Both the position numbers and the translations under genes were made by a program. The notes beneath the pieces were generated by a model. The model was not told the origin of the DNA and made no database searches. It worked only from the letters and a program-made list of their open reading frames with translations. Below are positions 7,712-16,663 of a stretch of 64,000 nucleotides of DNA, piece by piece; position 1 is the first letter of the stretch; each line of letters starts with the position of its first letter. This DNA comes from Puia dinghuensis (GTDB lineage Bacteria; Bacteroidota; Bacteroidia; Chitinophagales; Chitinophagaceae), in the NCBI RefSeq assembly GCF_014642875.1, contig NZ_BMJC01000001.1, positions 415,335 to 479,334 of the forward strand. The letters run 5' to 3'.

Positions 7712-9190
7712 ATGACATTTCCCGACACTTCGCCTGCCGAAATAAACCGGCTTATGCAGGAAGCCTGGCAGGCTTTTCCCCTTTTTCGGAATACAACACT
7801 GAAGCAACGGGCCGATCTTATGCGGGCCATCGCCCATGCGCTGGAGGCGGCCGGTGACGAGCTTATTCATATCGCGATGCAGGAGACGAATCTGCCGGAG
7901 GCCCGGTTGCGGAACGAACGGGCGCGGACAATGTTCCAGCTGACGAGCTATGCAGAAGCCTGTGAGGCCGGGCACTGGCTGGAGGCGCGTATCGATACGG
8001 CCAACGCGGAAAAAGGAGATGTGGATGTGCGCAAGCTGCAGGTGGCTATCGGACCGGTGGTTGTTTTTGGCGCCAGTAATTTCCCCTTTGCCTATTCCAC
8101 TGCCGGTGGCGATACGGCATCGGCGCTGGCCGCGGGGTGTCCCGTCATCGTAAAGGCTCATCCGGCCCATGCGGAGACATCGGAGCGCGTGGCGCAGGCG
8201 ATTGTTTCCGCCGTCGCGGCGGCAGGGCTGCCTGCCGGGGTATTTGCCCATGTACACGGAGCGGGCTTCGAGACCGGCAAGGCGCTGGTAACGCATCCGT
8301 ATACCCGCGCTGTCGGGTTTACGGGTTCTTATGGCGGCGGCAAGGCGCTTTTCGACTGGGCCAACCAGCGGAAGGTTCCGATTCCGGTGTTTGCCGAGAT
8401 GGGAAGCATCAATCCTGTATTCCTGTTGCCGGATAAATTGGAGATCTCAGCCAAAGAGCTGGCTGCACAACTGGCAGGGTCGATTACCCTGGGTACGGGG
8501 CAGTTCTGCACCAACCCCGGGCTAATCCTTGGGATCGAAGGTGAGGGCCTCGATCTCTTCATAAAGGAGCTGGGGGCTGCCATTGAAAAAGCGGCTCCCG
8601 GAACAATGTTGCATCCGGGGATTGCCAAGGCGTATGGCGAGAAGCGCAGCGCGGCCCTTGGCCAATCCGATGTTGCGACCATAGCGGTCTCTGCCGCACG
8701 GCCGGGTGAGAACCAGGGTGTGCCGACGATCGCTTCGGCAACCGCGGAGGCCTTCTTCAACAATCCCCTGTTGCACCAGGAAGTATTCGGGCCTTATTCC
8801 CTCGTCATCCGGTGCCGTAATGCGGAAGAATTGGTCAAGGCGGCCATGCTTCTCGAGGGGCAGCTGACGACCTCGCTGATGGCTACCGAAGAGGATATCG
8901 CACAATTTCCTGCTCTTGTAGACGCGGTACAGGATATTTGCGGCCGGCTGATCCTGAACGGCGTCCCTACGGGTGTCCGGGTCAGTCTGGCGATGCAGCA
9001 TGGCGGGCCTTTTCCGGCCACGACCGACAGCCGCTTTACCTCGGTAGGAGCGGATGGCATCAAGCGCTGGGTGCGTCCCCTGGCTTACCAGAGCTGGTTG
9101 GATGCGGCGCTGCCCGATGCGTTGAAGAACAGCAACCCGCTGGGCATCTGGCGGATGGTAAATAATCTATTAACCCGAGACGGTATCTAG
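7712..9190 (+). CDS. Aldehyde dehydrogenase (NADP+), probable 2-oxoglutarate semialdehyde dehydrogenase
   Basis: A 492-residue aldehyde dehydrogenase. The catalytic Cys266 is in GTGQFCTNPG and the general-base Glu229 in FAEMGSINP; the GFTGSYGGGKALF block binds NAD(P). Overall it resembles the ketoglutarate-semialdehyde (2,5-dioxovalerate) branch. In this operon it would oxidise 2-oxoglutarate semialdehyde to 2-oxoglutarate, the last step of trans-4-hydroxyproline breakdown. The gap to the downstream epimerase is one base, so the two are translationally coupled. Substrate is inferred from context. Confidence 0.88.
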   Translation: MTFPDTSPAEINRLMQEAWQAFPLFRNTTLKQRADLMRAIAHALEAAGDELIHIAMQETNLPEARLRNERARTMFQLTSYAEACEAGHWLEARIDTANAEKGDVDVRKLQVAIGPVVVFGASNFPFAYSTAGGDTASALAAGCPVIVKAHPAHAETSERVAQAIVSAVAAAGLPAGVFAHVHGAGFETGKALVTHPYTRAVGFTGSYGGGKALFDWANQRKVPIPVFAEMGSINPVFLLPDKLEISAKELAAQLAGSITLGTGQFCTNPGLILGIEGEGLDLFIKELGAAIEKAAPGTMLHPGIAKAYGEKRSAALGQSDVATIAVSAARPGENQGVPTIASATAEAFFNNPLLHQEVFGPYSLVIRCRNAEELVKAAMLLEGQLTTSLMATEEDIAQFPALVDAVQDICGRLILNGVPTGVRVSLAMQHGGPFPATTDSRFTSVGADGIKRWVRPLAYQSWLDAALPDALKNSNPLGIWRMVNNLLTRDGI

Positions 9191-9191
9191 G

Positions 9192-10193
9192 ATGAAGAAG
9201 ACCTTTTTTTGTATCGATGCGCATACCTGCGGCAATCCTGTGCGCCTGGTAGCCGGTGGCGGTCCCGTGCTGAATGGGGCGAACATGAGCGAGAAGCGCC
9301 AGCATTTTCTAAAAGAATACGATTGGATCCGTAAGGGGTTGATGTTCGAGCCCCGGGGACACGATATGATGAGCGGCAGCATCCTTTATCCGCCGCATGA
9401 TCCGCAGAATGATGTGGCGGTGCTCTTCATCGAGACCAGCGGTTGTCTGCCGATGTGCGGGCATGGGACGATCGGGACGATCACCATCGCGCTGGAAGAA
9501 GGGCTTATCCAGCCAAAGACGCCCGGTCGTATCCGGATGGAAGCGCCCGCGGGTCTTGTGCTGATCGAATACAAGCAGGAAGGCAAAAAGGTGAAGTCGG
9601 TGAAGCTGACCAATGTGCCGGCCTATCTTGCCGCGGAAAATATTACGGTAGAGTGTCCCGATCTGGGGCCGTTGAAAGTGGATGTTTCCTATGGCGGGAA
9701 TTTTTATGCCATTGTCGATGCGCAGGAGAATTTCCGGGGACTGGAAGATCATTCTGCCGACCAGCTGATCGCGTGGAGCCGGGTGATGCGGCAGCGGATC
9801 AACGCGGAGCATACTTTTGTCCATCCCGAGAACCCGACCATCCACACCTGCACGCATATTCTTTGGACGGGAAAGCCGCTCGACGCGGGGGCTACGGCGC
9901 GCAACGCCGTTTTTTATGGCGACAAGGCCATCGACCGGAGTCCCTGTGGCACCGGTACCTCGGCCCGGATGGCGCAATGGTTTGCCAAGGGGAAATTAAA
10001 GGAAGGGGATGTGTTTATTCATGAAAGCATTATAGGGTCGAGTTTTACCGGTCGCGTTGAGAAGGCAGTGACGGTCGCCGGCAAGCCGGCCATTGTCCCG
10101 AGCATCGAGGGCTGGGCGAAGATCTACGGATATAATACCATCACCATCGACCCGGAAGACGATCCGTATGCATACGGGTTCCAGGTGTTGTAG
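9192..10193 (+). CDS. 4-hydroxyproline 2-epimerase (proline racemase family)
   Basis: A 333-residue proline-racemase-family enzyme with both catalytic cysteines: Cys89 in LPMCGHGTIG and Cys252 in SPCGTGTSARM. Two Cys mean racemase/epimerase activity; hydroxyproline dehydratases of this family carry Thr at the second site. It converts trans-4-hydroxy-L-proline to the cis-4-hydroxy-D form, the entry step of the pathway served by the two genes upstream. The D-hydroxyproline oxidase/dehydrogenase that should act next is not in the window. Last gene of the operon, with a candidate terminator at 10207-10268. Confidence 0.9.
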   Translation: MKKTFFCIDAHTCGNPVRLVAGGGPVLNGANMSEKRQHFLKEYDWIRKGLMFEPRGHDMMSGSILYPPHDPQNDVAVLFIETSGCLPMCGHGTIGTITIALEEGLIQPKTPGRIRMEAPAGLVLIEYKQEGKKVKSVKLTNVPAYLAAENITVECPDLGPLKVDVSYGGNFYAIVDAQENFRGLEDHSADQLIAWSRVMRQRINAEHTFVHPENPTIHTCTHILWTGKPLDAGATARNAVFYGDKAIDRSPCGTGTSARMAQWFAKGKLKEGDVFIHESIIGSSFTGRVEKAVTVAGKPAIVPSIEGWAKIYGYNTITIDPEDDPYAYGFQVL

Positions 10194-10206
10194 GTTCATC
10201 CCGAAC

Positions 10207-10268
10207 AATCCCGCCTTTTTGCTGTTGTAAGCACCGTTCGGATAAATTACCACGCCGGGATTTTTTTT
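10207..10268 (+). terminator. Probable terminator after the hydroxyproline operon
   Basis: AATCCCG (10207-10213) pairs with CGGGATT (10256-10262), which leads into eight T (10261-10268). The 42-base loop is long. A second inverted repeat, CCGAAC (10201-10206) with GTTCGG (10236-10241), is interleaved with the first, so the two stems compete or form a pseudoknot. Confidence 0.5.
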
Positions 10269-10298
10269 GTCGGCCGGAGGTGATAAATTCGCTGTCTT

Positions 10299-11912
10299 AT
10301 GGACTGGAGATCGACGCATTTACCATACCGCCAGACTGGTTATTTTTCCCGCATTATATCAGACTACCTGGATGAGGCTGATGAGCTATCGCTTTTTTAT
10401 GCGCATCCGGTGAGCCCGGAGGGTTTCCGTAGTGCCCTGGAAGCGCGCATGGCGGCGAAGCCTGTTGACCGGGCAACGCTGGTAGCGGCCCTTGAGGAGC
10501 AATATGCGGGGATGCTCACCAATGACTTATCCGGGGCGCCGCGGGTGAAGGAGAACATCGCCCGGCTGGCGCAACCTGCAACCTTTACTGTCTGTACAGC
10601 CCATCAGCCGGCCATCTTTACCGGTCACCTTTACTTTATCTATAAGATACTGCACACCATCCGGCTGGCCGAATGGCTGGCGGGGCAATACCCGGAGAAG
10701 TCTTTTGTTCCGGTGTTTTACATGGGCAGCGAGGATGCCGACCTTGAGGAGCTGGGGCAGATCTGGCTGGGGGGTGAGAAACTGGTCTGGGATACCAAAC
10801 AAACGGGTGCAGTAGGCCGGATGACAACCAAGGGCCTGGATAAATTATACTATCGGATAGAAGGAGAACTGGCTGTTCAGCCTCATGGCAAGGAACTCAT
10901 GTCGCTGTTGAAAACCGCCTATCTCGACAGTCCCGATATTCAAACGGCGACATTTCGTATCCTGCACAGCCTTTTCGCGGAATACGGACTGGTCGTGCTC
11001 ATCGCCGACAAAGCCGCATTCAAGCGCCAGATGATCGCCGTCTTTGAAGATGACCTTTTCCGGCAGGAGCCTTCGCGGATTGTCAATTACAGCATCGAAC
11101 GATTGAGCGAACACTTTGATATACAGGCTAATCCACGGGACATCAACCTTTTTTATTTAAAAGGCGACCTGCGTGGCCGCATCGAGCAGGTGGGGGATAG
11201 CTATAAGATACACGGCTCTTCTTTGACCTTTACGGCTGAGGCTTTGCGGGATGAGCTGCATAGTTATCCTGAGCGTTTTAGTCCCAATGTCATTTTGCGG
11301 GGTTTGTTCCAGGAGACGATCTTACCCAACCTGGCTTTTATCGGCGGGGGTGGAGAAACGGCTTACTGGCTGGAGTTGAAAGGGCTATTCGATCATTACC
11401 AAACCCCCTTTCCCGTCCTGATGCTACGCAACTCTTTCCTGCTGGTGCAACGGTCGTGGATGGAGAAGATGGAGAAGGCCGGTTTTGGCATCACCGATCT
11501 TTTCCGCGACGAACAGGATCTCCTGAACCAGCTTGTGAGACGGGATTCGCACAACTCGCTGAGCCTGGAAGAAGAGATCGCCGCGGCCAACCAGTATTAT
11601 GAGACGTTGAAAGCGCTGGCGAGGCCGGTGGATCCGACGCTTGAACAGCATGTGACCGCGCTGCAGGTGAGGGCCGTGACACCGATCCGCTCTCTGGAGA
11701 AGAAGCTGTTGAAGGCCGAAAAGCGGAAATTCGCCGATCAGCAGCGGCAGATCCATGCAGTAAAGGACGCCTTATTCCCCCATAATGGCTTACAAGAGCG
11801 GGTGGAGAATATCCTGCCCTGGTATGCGGCGTATGGTCCTTCGCTTATCCGGGAGCTATATCATCATTCCCCAGTCTTTGACCAGGAGTTTATTGTCCTC
11901 ACCCAACGTTAG
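10299..11912 (+). CDS. bshC: Bacillithiol biosynthesis cysteine-adding enzyme BshC
   Basis: A 537-residue protein with the BshC pattern: TAHQPAIFTGHLYFIYKI near residue 95, the FVPVFYMGSEDADLEE nucleotide-binding segment, and a long C-terminal coiled coil (SLEKKLLKAEKRKFADQQ) before a conserved NILPWYAAYGP ending. BshC adds cysteine to glucosaminyl-malate, the last step of bacillithiol synthesis, in the cytoplasm. bshA and bshB are not in the window. The last 57 bases overlap gpmA, which is encoded on the other strand. Confidence 0.93.
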   Translation: MDWRSTHLPYRQTGYFSRIISDYLDEADELSLFYAHPVSPEGFRSALEARMAAKPVDRATLVAALEEQYAGMLTNDLSGAPRVKENIARLAQPATFTVCTAHQPAIFTGHLYFIYKILHTIRLAEWLAGQYPEKSFVPVFYMGSEDADLEELGQIWLGGEKLVWDTKQTGAVGRMTTKGLDKLYYRIEGELAVQPHGKELMSLLKTAYLDSPDIQTATFRILHSLFAEYGLVVLIADKAAFKRQMIAVFEDDLFRQEPSRIVNYSIERLSEHFDIQANPRDINLFYLKGDLRGRIEQVGDSYKIHGSSLTFTAEALRDELHSYPERFSPNVILRGLFQETILPNLAFIGGGGETAYWLELKGLFDHYQTPFPVLMLRNSFLLVQRSWMEKMEKAGFGITDLFRDEQDLLNQLVRRDSHNSLSLEEEIAAANQYYETLKALARPVDPTLEQHVTALQVRAVTPIRSLEKKLLKAEKRKFADQQRQIHAVKDALFPHNGLQERVENILPWYAAYGPSLIRELYHHSPVFDQEFIVLTQR

Positions 11913-12476
11913 GTTATACCGGCGGGGCCGGCCGGTGGGCAGGTCGACTTCCGGGATATCTGCTTCGCTGATATTTTCCAGGTACATCATCAAGGCGCGC
12001 AGGCTGTTGCCGTGTGCCACCACCAGGACGTTGCCGGCTTTTTGCAACACCGGTTCGATATTTTTTTGATAATAGGGGATGACGCGGCCCGCGGTGTCGG
12101 CGAGGCTTTCGCCGCCAGGCGGCCGGACCGAGAAGCTGCGTCGCCAGATGACCACCTGCTGGTTGCCATATTCCTTTGCCACATCCGATTTATTGAGGCC
12201 TTGGAGGCGGCCGTAGTTGCGTTCGTTGAGTGCGCGGTCGCGGGTTATTGGAAGTTGCTGCTGGTGCGCCGCTTCGAGGACGATGGTCATCGTATCGATG
12301 GCGCGTTGAAGGATGGACGTGAAGCCATGGGTAAAGGGGATGTCCGTGAGTTTTGCCCCGGCAGCTCTGGCTTCTTCGCGTCCGCGGGGTGTCAGGGGGA
12401 CATCGGTCTCACCGGTGAAGAGATTTTCGAGGTTGTAAGTGGATTGGCCGTGACGGATAAGGACCAACAGGGGCAT
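11856..12476 (-). CDS. gpmA: 2,3-bisphosphoglycerate-dependent phosphoglycerate mutase
   Basis: A 206-residue histidine phosphatase-fold enzyme interconverting 3- and 2-phosphoglycerate. The phosphohistidine motif LIRHGQSTYN has its His at residue 9. TGETDVPLTPRG and ALNERNYGRLQGLNK are typical of GpmA and not of generic histidine phosphatases; the second catalytic His is in VVAHGNSLRAL. At 206 residues it is shorter than the roughly 250 of E. coli GpmA, as in the compact form seen in many Bacteroidota. Its 3' end overlaps bshC by 57 bases. Confidence 0.93.
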   Translation of the reverse strand: MPLLVLIRHGQSTYNLENLFTGETDVPLTPRGREEARAAGAKLTDIPFTHGFTSILQRAIDTMTIVLEAAHQQQLPITRDRALNERNYGRLQGLNKSDVAKEYGNQQVVIWRRSFSVRPPGGESLADTAGRVIPYYQKNIEPVLQKAGNVLVVAHGNSLRALMMYLENISEADIPEVDLPTGRPRRYNLTLGEDNKLLVKDWGMMI

Positions 12477-12539
12477 AGCGATGATTTATGGTAAAGATAA
12501 GAGGATAAAAAAATGCGGGCTTCCTAAATCTATTTTTAG

Positions 12540-12677
12540 TCGCTTGTCGTATATAAACTACAACCGTATCGTACAACAGAGAATATCGGGCACCCGGTGC
12601 CTTTCAATAGTGTTATAGTCTTCATAGGCAGTTAGGTTTGGTAATTCAGGGAGAGTCCTCTCCCTGATTCTTTTTTT
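12540..12677 (+). ncRNA. Candidate small RNA or leader in the gpmA-transpeptidase gap
   Basis: The 339-base stretch 12477-12815 has no coding potential I can support. It contains a GGCAC-CCG-GTGCC hairpin near 12589-12602 and a strong rightward terminator at 12647-12677 with no rightward gene before it. This fits a short terminated RNA or an attenuated leader for the gene at 12816. The 5' end is a guess: the only TAnnTTTG box, TAGGTTTG at 12633-12640, lies too close to the hairpin to drive a useful RNA. Confidence 0.3.
12647..12677 (+). terminator. Strong orphan intrinsic terminator
   Basis: CAGGGAGAG (12647-12655) pairs perfectly with CTCTCCCTG (12658-12666), followed by ATTC and seven T (12671-12677). 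The nearest upstream gene, gpmA, points the other way, so this terminator serves no annotated transcript. Confidence 0.8.
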
Positions 12678-12815
12678 AGGCCTTTATAGTCCAAAAACGA
12701 CAAACAAATTCCCGTTTTGGGACAAAAAAGGGGAATTGGCACGGTTTACCGAATTGAGAAACAATCGATTGACTTCTGGTATGGCGGTTGGACCTTATAT
12801 ATCAAATCCGTGATT

Positions 12816-13625
12816 ATGAAACAGTGCATCCCTAACCCCGCCAAACCAATCCTCGTGTTGGTTTTCTTCCTTCTCTCTTCCTCTCTGTTACACGCCGGTC
12901 CTCCGGTCTATGAAGCCATCAATGCTTCCAAGACCGCTAAGAATTATAAGACTTCTGCTACTTTGTTCCGCGAGAAGCGTGTGGCTTATGCAGCCGCGGC
13001 AAAAAGAGCCGAGATGCGGATGATCATCGCGACGGCCGCCAACATTTATGAAGAGATGGACCTTGAAGATTCCGGGTTGAGCCGGAAGGCCTTTCAGGCG
13101 GCGTGGACAGGTTATTACAAGCTGAAGAAAAGGGGCCTGTTGCGTAAGACGAATATTCTTTCGATCTGTGATTTCAGCCAGTCTTCGAGCAATCAGCGGA
13201 TGTATGTGATCGATGTGCATAACCGCCGGCTCCTGTACAGAACGTATGTGGCGCATGGGATCAATTCCGGGGAGGAGTTTGCTACTTCCTTTTCGAACCG
13301 GATGGAATCCTGCAAGAGCAGCATGGGCTTCTATATTACGCGGGCCGTCTACACCGGTATCAATGGGCTTTCCCTGCGGATAGACGGGGTTGACAGAGGC
13401 TATAACGACAATGCCATGAGGCGCGCCATCGTCATCCATGGGGCGGGTTATGTCAGCCAGCGTATCCTGCGCAAATATGGAGTGATGGGAACTACGTTTG
13501 GCTGTCCGGCGATCCCGACGGAGATGACCACGCAGATAATCCCGGTGGTGAAGAATGGAAGTTGTTTCTTTATCTATTTCCCTTCGCAGAGATATCTGAC
13601 CCAGTCCAGCGTATTGAACAGTTAA
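12816..13625 (+). CDS. Secreted L,D-transpeptidase-like protein (murein LD-transpeptidase catalytic domain family)
   Basis: A 269-residue protein with a signal peptide (MKQCIPNPAKPILVLVFFLL, cleaved near LHAG) and a YkuD-like catalytic region: MYVIDVHNRRLLYRTYVAHG, LRIDGVDRGYNDNA, then IVIHGAGYVS and TFGCPAIP, which hold the presumed catalytic His and Cys. The family acts on peptidoglycan stem peptides in the periplasm. The frame is open back to 12717, but only the ATG at 12816 gives a signal peptide. The gene follows the terminator-bearing gap 12477-12815. Substrate unknown. Confidence 0.82.
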   Translation: MKQCIPNPAKPILVLVFFLLSSSLLHAGPPVYEAINASKTAKNYKTSATLFREKRVAYAAAAKRAEMRMIIATAANIYEEMDLEDSGLSRKAFQAAWTGYYKLKKRGLLRKTNILSICDFSQSSSNQRMYVIDVHNRRLLYRTYVAHGINSGEEFATSFSNRMESCKSSMGFYITRAVYTGINGLSLRIDGVDRGYNDNAMRRAIVIHGAGYVSQRILRKYGVMGTTFGCPAIPTEMTTQIIPVVKNGSCFFIYFPSQRYLTQSSVLNS

Positions 13626-13680
13626 CCTTTTTACCCCCTGAATAAACCGTCGCCGCCTCCGGCGGCTTTGGTAGACCGTA

Positions 13681-13712
13681 GTCGCCCTTTAGCAGGAGGG
13701 CGGCTTTTTTTT
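13681..13712 (+). terminator. Intrinsic terminator after the transpeptidase gene
   Basis: GTCGCCCT (13681-13688) pairs with AGGGCGGC (13697-13704), with one G-T wobble, then eight T (13705-13712). A second GC hairpin, GCCGCC-TCC-GGCGGC at 13652-13666, stands just before it. Confidence 0.8.
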
Positions 13713-13746
13713 ATTTATATTTACTTAAAGAAACCACCTCCTTATT

Positions 13747-14955
13747 ATGTCTACGACCTTTCCCTCGCCACTGCCTGCTTCGCCTGTGGCGGTGAGACCC
13801 CGGGCGGATTCGGGCCGGGTTACGGTCCCCCTTTCGATCTATGCCGTCTCGCTTGCGTCGCTGCTGACGATGGTGGGGATCCTATGGGATATATCGTGGC
13901 ATCGAAGCATCGGCCGGGATAAATTCCTTTCTCCGCCGCATATCCTGGTGTATCTCGGGGCCATTTTTGCCGGTTTGTTCTCGGGTATCCGGGTGCTGTA
14001 TAATTCCTTTTTCCGCAAGGAAGCGGCGAAGGCGACGGATGTCCGGGTGTGGGGTGTTTTTTACAGTCCGCTGGGCGCCCTGTTCTGCATCTGGGGCTCC
14101 ATCGCCATGCTTACCTCGGCGCCTTTTGACGACTGGTGGCACAATGCCTATGGATTGGATGTGACCATCCTTTCACCGCCGCATACCTTGCTGGCGATGG
14201 GGATGATCTGTTTGCAGTTGGGCGCGTGTGTGAGTATCTGTAAATACCTGAATGCCGATGACTCCGGCCGGGCGGGTGGAAGGCGGGGGGTATTACAGAC
14301 CTTATTCGTGATCAGCGCACTGAGCTTATTGACCATGGTCTACACGCTGTTTACCGATTATCTGCATCTCCACGGGATGCGCAGCGGGTCTTTTTATATC
14401 ATTGCGGCCATGGCGAGCCTGTTGCTGCTGCCTGCTTTTGGCCTCGCCTCACGGATGCGCTGGGGGATGACGGCGGTGACCGGCGGTTATTTCCTGCTGG
14501 TGCTCTTTTCCAACTGGATACTGGAGCTTTTTCCTGCCGAACCCAAATTGGGACCGATACTCTCTCATATCACCCATTTTCAGCCGGCCAATTTTCCCGC
14601 CCTGGTGATTGTCCCCGCGATGGCCATGGATCTGATACTGCAGCGGAGCAAGGCAGGGGACTGGCTCAAGGCGTTGTGGCTGAGTCTTGCTTTTGTCGGG
14701 TTGCTGGTGGCCGTGCAATATCCGCTGAGCGGCTTTTTGCTGGAGTCACCGAATGCCCGCAACTGGTTCTTCACCAGCAATTCTACCTATTTTGGGGTTT
14801 CCCCCAATTGGCCGTGGCGCTATAGATTCCGGCCGCAGGACGTTGCGCCGCTGCCCGAACTGTTACGGGCGTTGGTCATTGCCGTTGTAGTGGGGTGGCT
14901 TTGTGCCCGGCTTAGCCTTCGTTGGGGGAAATGGATGCAACATATTCAACGATAA
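13747..14955 (+). CDS. Polytopic membrane protein with duplicated WH...SPPH motifs, function unknown
   Basis: A 402-residue integral membrane protein with about ten hydrophobic spans after a Pro-rich 25-residue cytoplasmic-looking start. I do not recognise a named family. Two segments match each other: W51-H52 followed by SPPH at 62-65, and W131-H132 followed by SPPH at 143-146, each at the start of a hydrophobic span. Paired histidines at membrane edges suggest metal or haem binding. Further His occur in DYLHLHG and ILSHITHF. The gene ends 6 bases before the next one, whose product is also histidine-rich, so the two probably act together. Confidence 0.7.
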   Translation: MSTTFPSPLPASPVAVRPRADSGRVTVPLSIYAVSLASLLTMVGILWDISWHRSIGRDKFLSPPHILVYLGAIFAGLFSGIRVLYNSFFRKEAAKATDVRVWGVFYSPLGALFCIWGSIAMLTSAPFDDWWHNAYGLDVTILSPPHTLLAMGMICLQLGACVSICKYLNADDSGRAGGRRGVLQTLFVISALSLLTMVYTLFTDYLHLHGMRSGSFYIIAAMASLLLLPAFGLASRMRWGMTAVTGGYFLLVLFSNWILELFPAEPKLGPILSHITHFQPANFPALVIVPAMAMDLILQRSKAGDWLKALWLSLAFVGLLVAVQYPLSGFLLESPNARNWFFTSNSTYFGVSPNWPWRYRFRPQDVAPLPELLRALVIAVVVGWLCARLSLRWGKWMQHIQR

Positions 14956-14961
14956 ATTGCT

Positions 14962-16632
14962 ATGAAGAGATTATATTGGCTGTTGGCTTTGCTGGCGGGT
15001 GCTGTTGGCCCTTTATCTGCGCATGTAGGTAGTCCCGACGTATCCATGGAAGGAGTGGCGGGGCCCTACCGGCTGTTGGTCAGCGTAAAGCCACCGGATG
15101 TTATCCCCGGTACGGCGCAGGTGACGGTCTTTTTGCAAAATGGCGGAGGGGCGACCGTATCGACACAGCCTATCTTCTTTTATTCGGGCCGATCGGGTGC
15201 GCCCTCGCCCGACGTATTGCCGGCCGTGGCCGGCCAGCCGGGTCAGTACAAGGGCATCGTCTGGCTGATGAATGACGGGTCGAGCAGTATCCTGCTGCAT
15301 GTCAGCGGCAGCCTGGGCAGCGGGGATCTTGTCGTGCCGATAGTGGCGGTGTCGACGGCGCAGAAGAAGCTGCCCGCGGCGACGGGTTATACGCTTGCAG
15401 GTCTTGGCATCCTGCTCTTTGTGCTCCTGCTGACCATCATCGGGTCGAGTGTGGCTGATGGCCTTACCCCGAAAGGCGAGGCTGTAGCGGTGGGGCGTCG
15501 CCGGTCGAAACGGATAGCGATCGTTGTGGCGGCTGTCTTTTCTTCACTTATCGTCTATGGCGGCAATGCCTGGTGGCAGAGCTGGGCCAACCGGTATCGC
15601 CATTTTATGTACCGGCCTATGCATGCGGAGTATACGCTGCAGTCGGACAGCGGAATCAATCAGCTGACCATCCGTATCGATACCGCCAACGCCCAGCGGA
15701 GGACTTCGCTGCGGTATATCATCCCCGACCATGGGAAGCTGATGCATCTTTTTGTCGTCCGGTTCCCGGCGATGGATGCCTTTGCACATCTGCATCCGGT
15801 GAGGCTGGACCCCACTACCTTCCGGACGGTGTTGCCGCCGTTGCCGAAGGGCCGTTATCTTGCCTTTGCGGACATCGTCAATCTCTCGGGTTTTGCCGAG
15901 ACGTTGAAGGATACTTTTGATATCGGTCAGCCCCTCGTGGATAGTGTGCATCGTACCGATGCCGATGATGCTTATGCGTTTGCTTTGCCGAATGCGGCCG
16001 CCGGCCCGAACGCGGCCACTGACCAGGGTACGGTCGCGGGCTTGCCCGCGAATGAAGGGAAGGAGGCGATCGTGTGCGGGAAGCCGGGTAAGGGAGTCCG
16101 GATGAAAGACGGATCGATGATGGTGGCGGAGGGGCCTGGTGCCGAAGACCTGGAGGCCGGGCAGTTGTATGACCTGCATTTTGCGGTGGTGGATGCGAAT
16201 GGGAAGCCGGCGGTGCTCGAACCCTATCTGGGGATGATGGCGCACGCGGCGATCATCAAAGACGATGGCAGCACCTATGTGCATTTGCATCCGGTGGGGA
16301 CGTATTCGGTGGCCGCTCAGGAAGGGCTTGTACAGCGCATTGGCGAGCCCGAGAATGAGTACCGGATGCCCAACCCAAAGGCCTTTAGCGACAGCATCGA
16401 CGGGCTTGTTGCGCGACTTCGCAGGATGAGCACGAATGACCGGGATGCGTGGCTGATGCGCCAGATGAAAATGCCGGTGGATAGCACGGCCGGTGTGATG
16501 GGTGGGATGAAGATGGGGAATGTGGTGAGTTTCCCTTATACTTTTCCGCAGCCCGGGATATATCGGATATGGGTACAGGTGAGAAGGAACGGCCAGGTGC
16601 TGACGGCGGCTTTTGACAGGGTGGTGAGGTGA
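14962..16632 (+). CDS. Membrane-anchored protein with two HLHP metal-binding-like modules
   Basis: A 556-residue protein: signal peptide (about 1-20), an extracytoplasmic beta-rich domain (about 21-130), a membrane span near 142-162, a second near 180-200, and a long C-terminal periplasmic part. That part holds two similar modules: H257, H262, H276 and H278 (ending FAHLHPV) and H428, H441 and H443 (ending YVHLHPVG). A GGMKMGN stretch near the C-terminus adds Met ligands. The pattern resembles copper-handling proteins of the YtkA/CopC kind, but the family is not certain. Probably one operon with the gene ending at 14955. Metal handling is inference. Confidence 0.65.
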   Translation: MKRLYWLLALLAGAVGPLSAHVGSPDVSMEGVAGPYRLLVSVKPPDVIPGTAQVTVFLQNGGGATVSTQPIFFYSGRSGAPSPDVLPAVAGQPGQYKGIVWLMNDGSSSILLHVSGSLGSGDLVVPIVAVSTAQKKLPAATGYTLAGLGILLFVLLLTIIGSSVADGLTPKGEAVAVGRRRSKRIAIVVAAVFSSLIVYGGNAWWQSWANRYRHFMYRPMHAEYTLQSDSGINQLTIRIDTANAQRRTSLRYIIPDHGKLMHLFVVRFPAMDAFAHLHPVRLDPTTFRTVLPPLPKGRYLAFADIVNLSGFAETLKDTFDIGQPLVDSVHRTDADDAYAFALPNAAAGPNAATDQGTVAGLPANEGKEAIVCGKPGKGVRMKDGSMMVAEGPGAEDLEAGQLYDLHFAVVDANGKPAVLEPYLGMMAHAAIIKDDGSTYVHLHPVGTYSVAAQEGLVQRIGEPENEYRMPNPKAFSDSIDGLVARLRRMSTNDRDAWLMRQMKMPVDSTAGVMGGMKMGNVVSFPYTFPQPGIYRIWVQVRRNGQVLTAAFDRVVR

Positions 16633-16663
16633 GCTGTCGGGCGAGGGCGGGAGGGGCGGGGTC

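Noticed and set aside
12633-12640. TAGGTTTG box as promoter of the candidate RNA
   Set aside because: Transcription would begin at the terminator hairpin itself, and no -33 element is present; likely chance.
15544-16290. Leftward open frame of 248 codons
   Set aside because: Antisense shadow of the HLHP-module gene; His/Arg-rich translation typical of reverse frames in GC-rich DNA.
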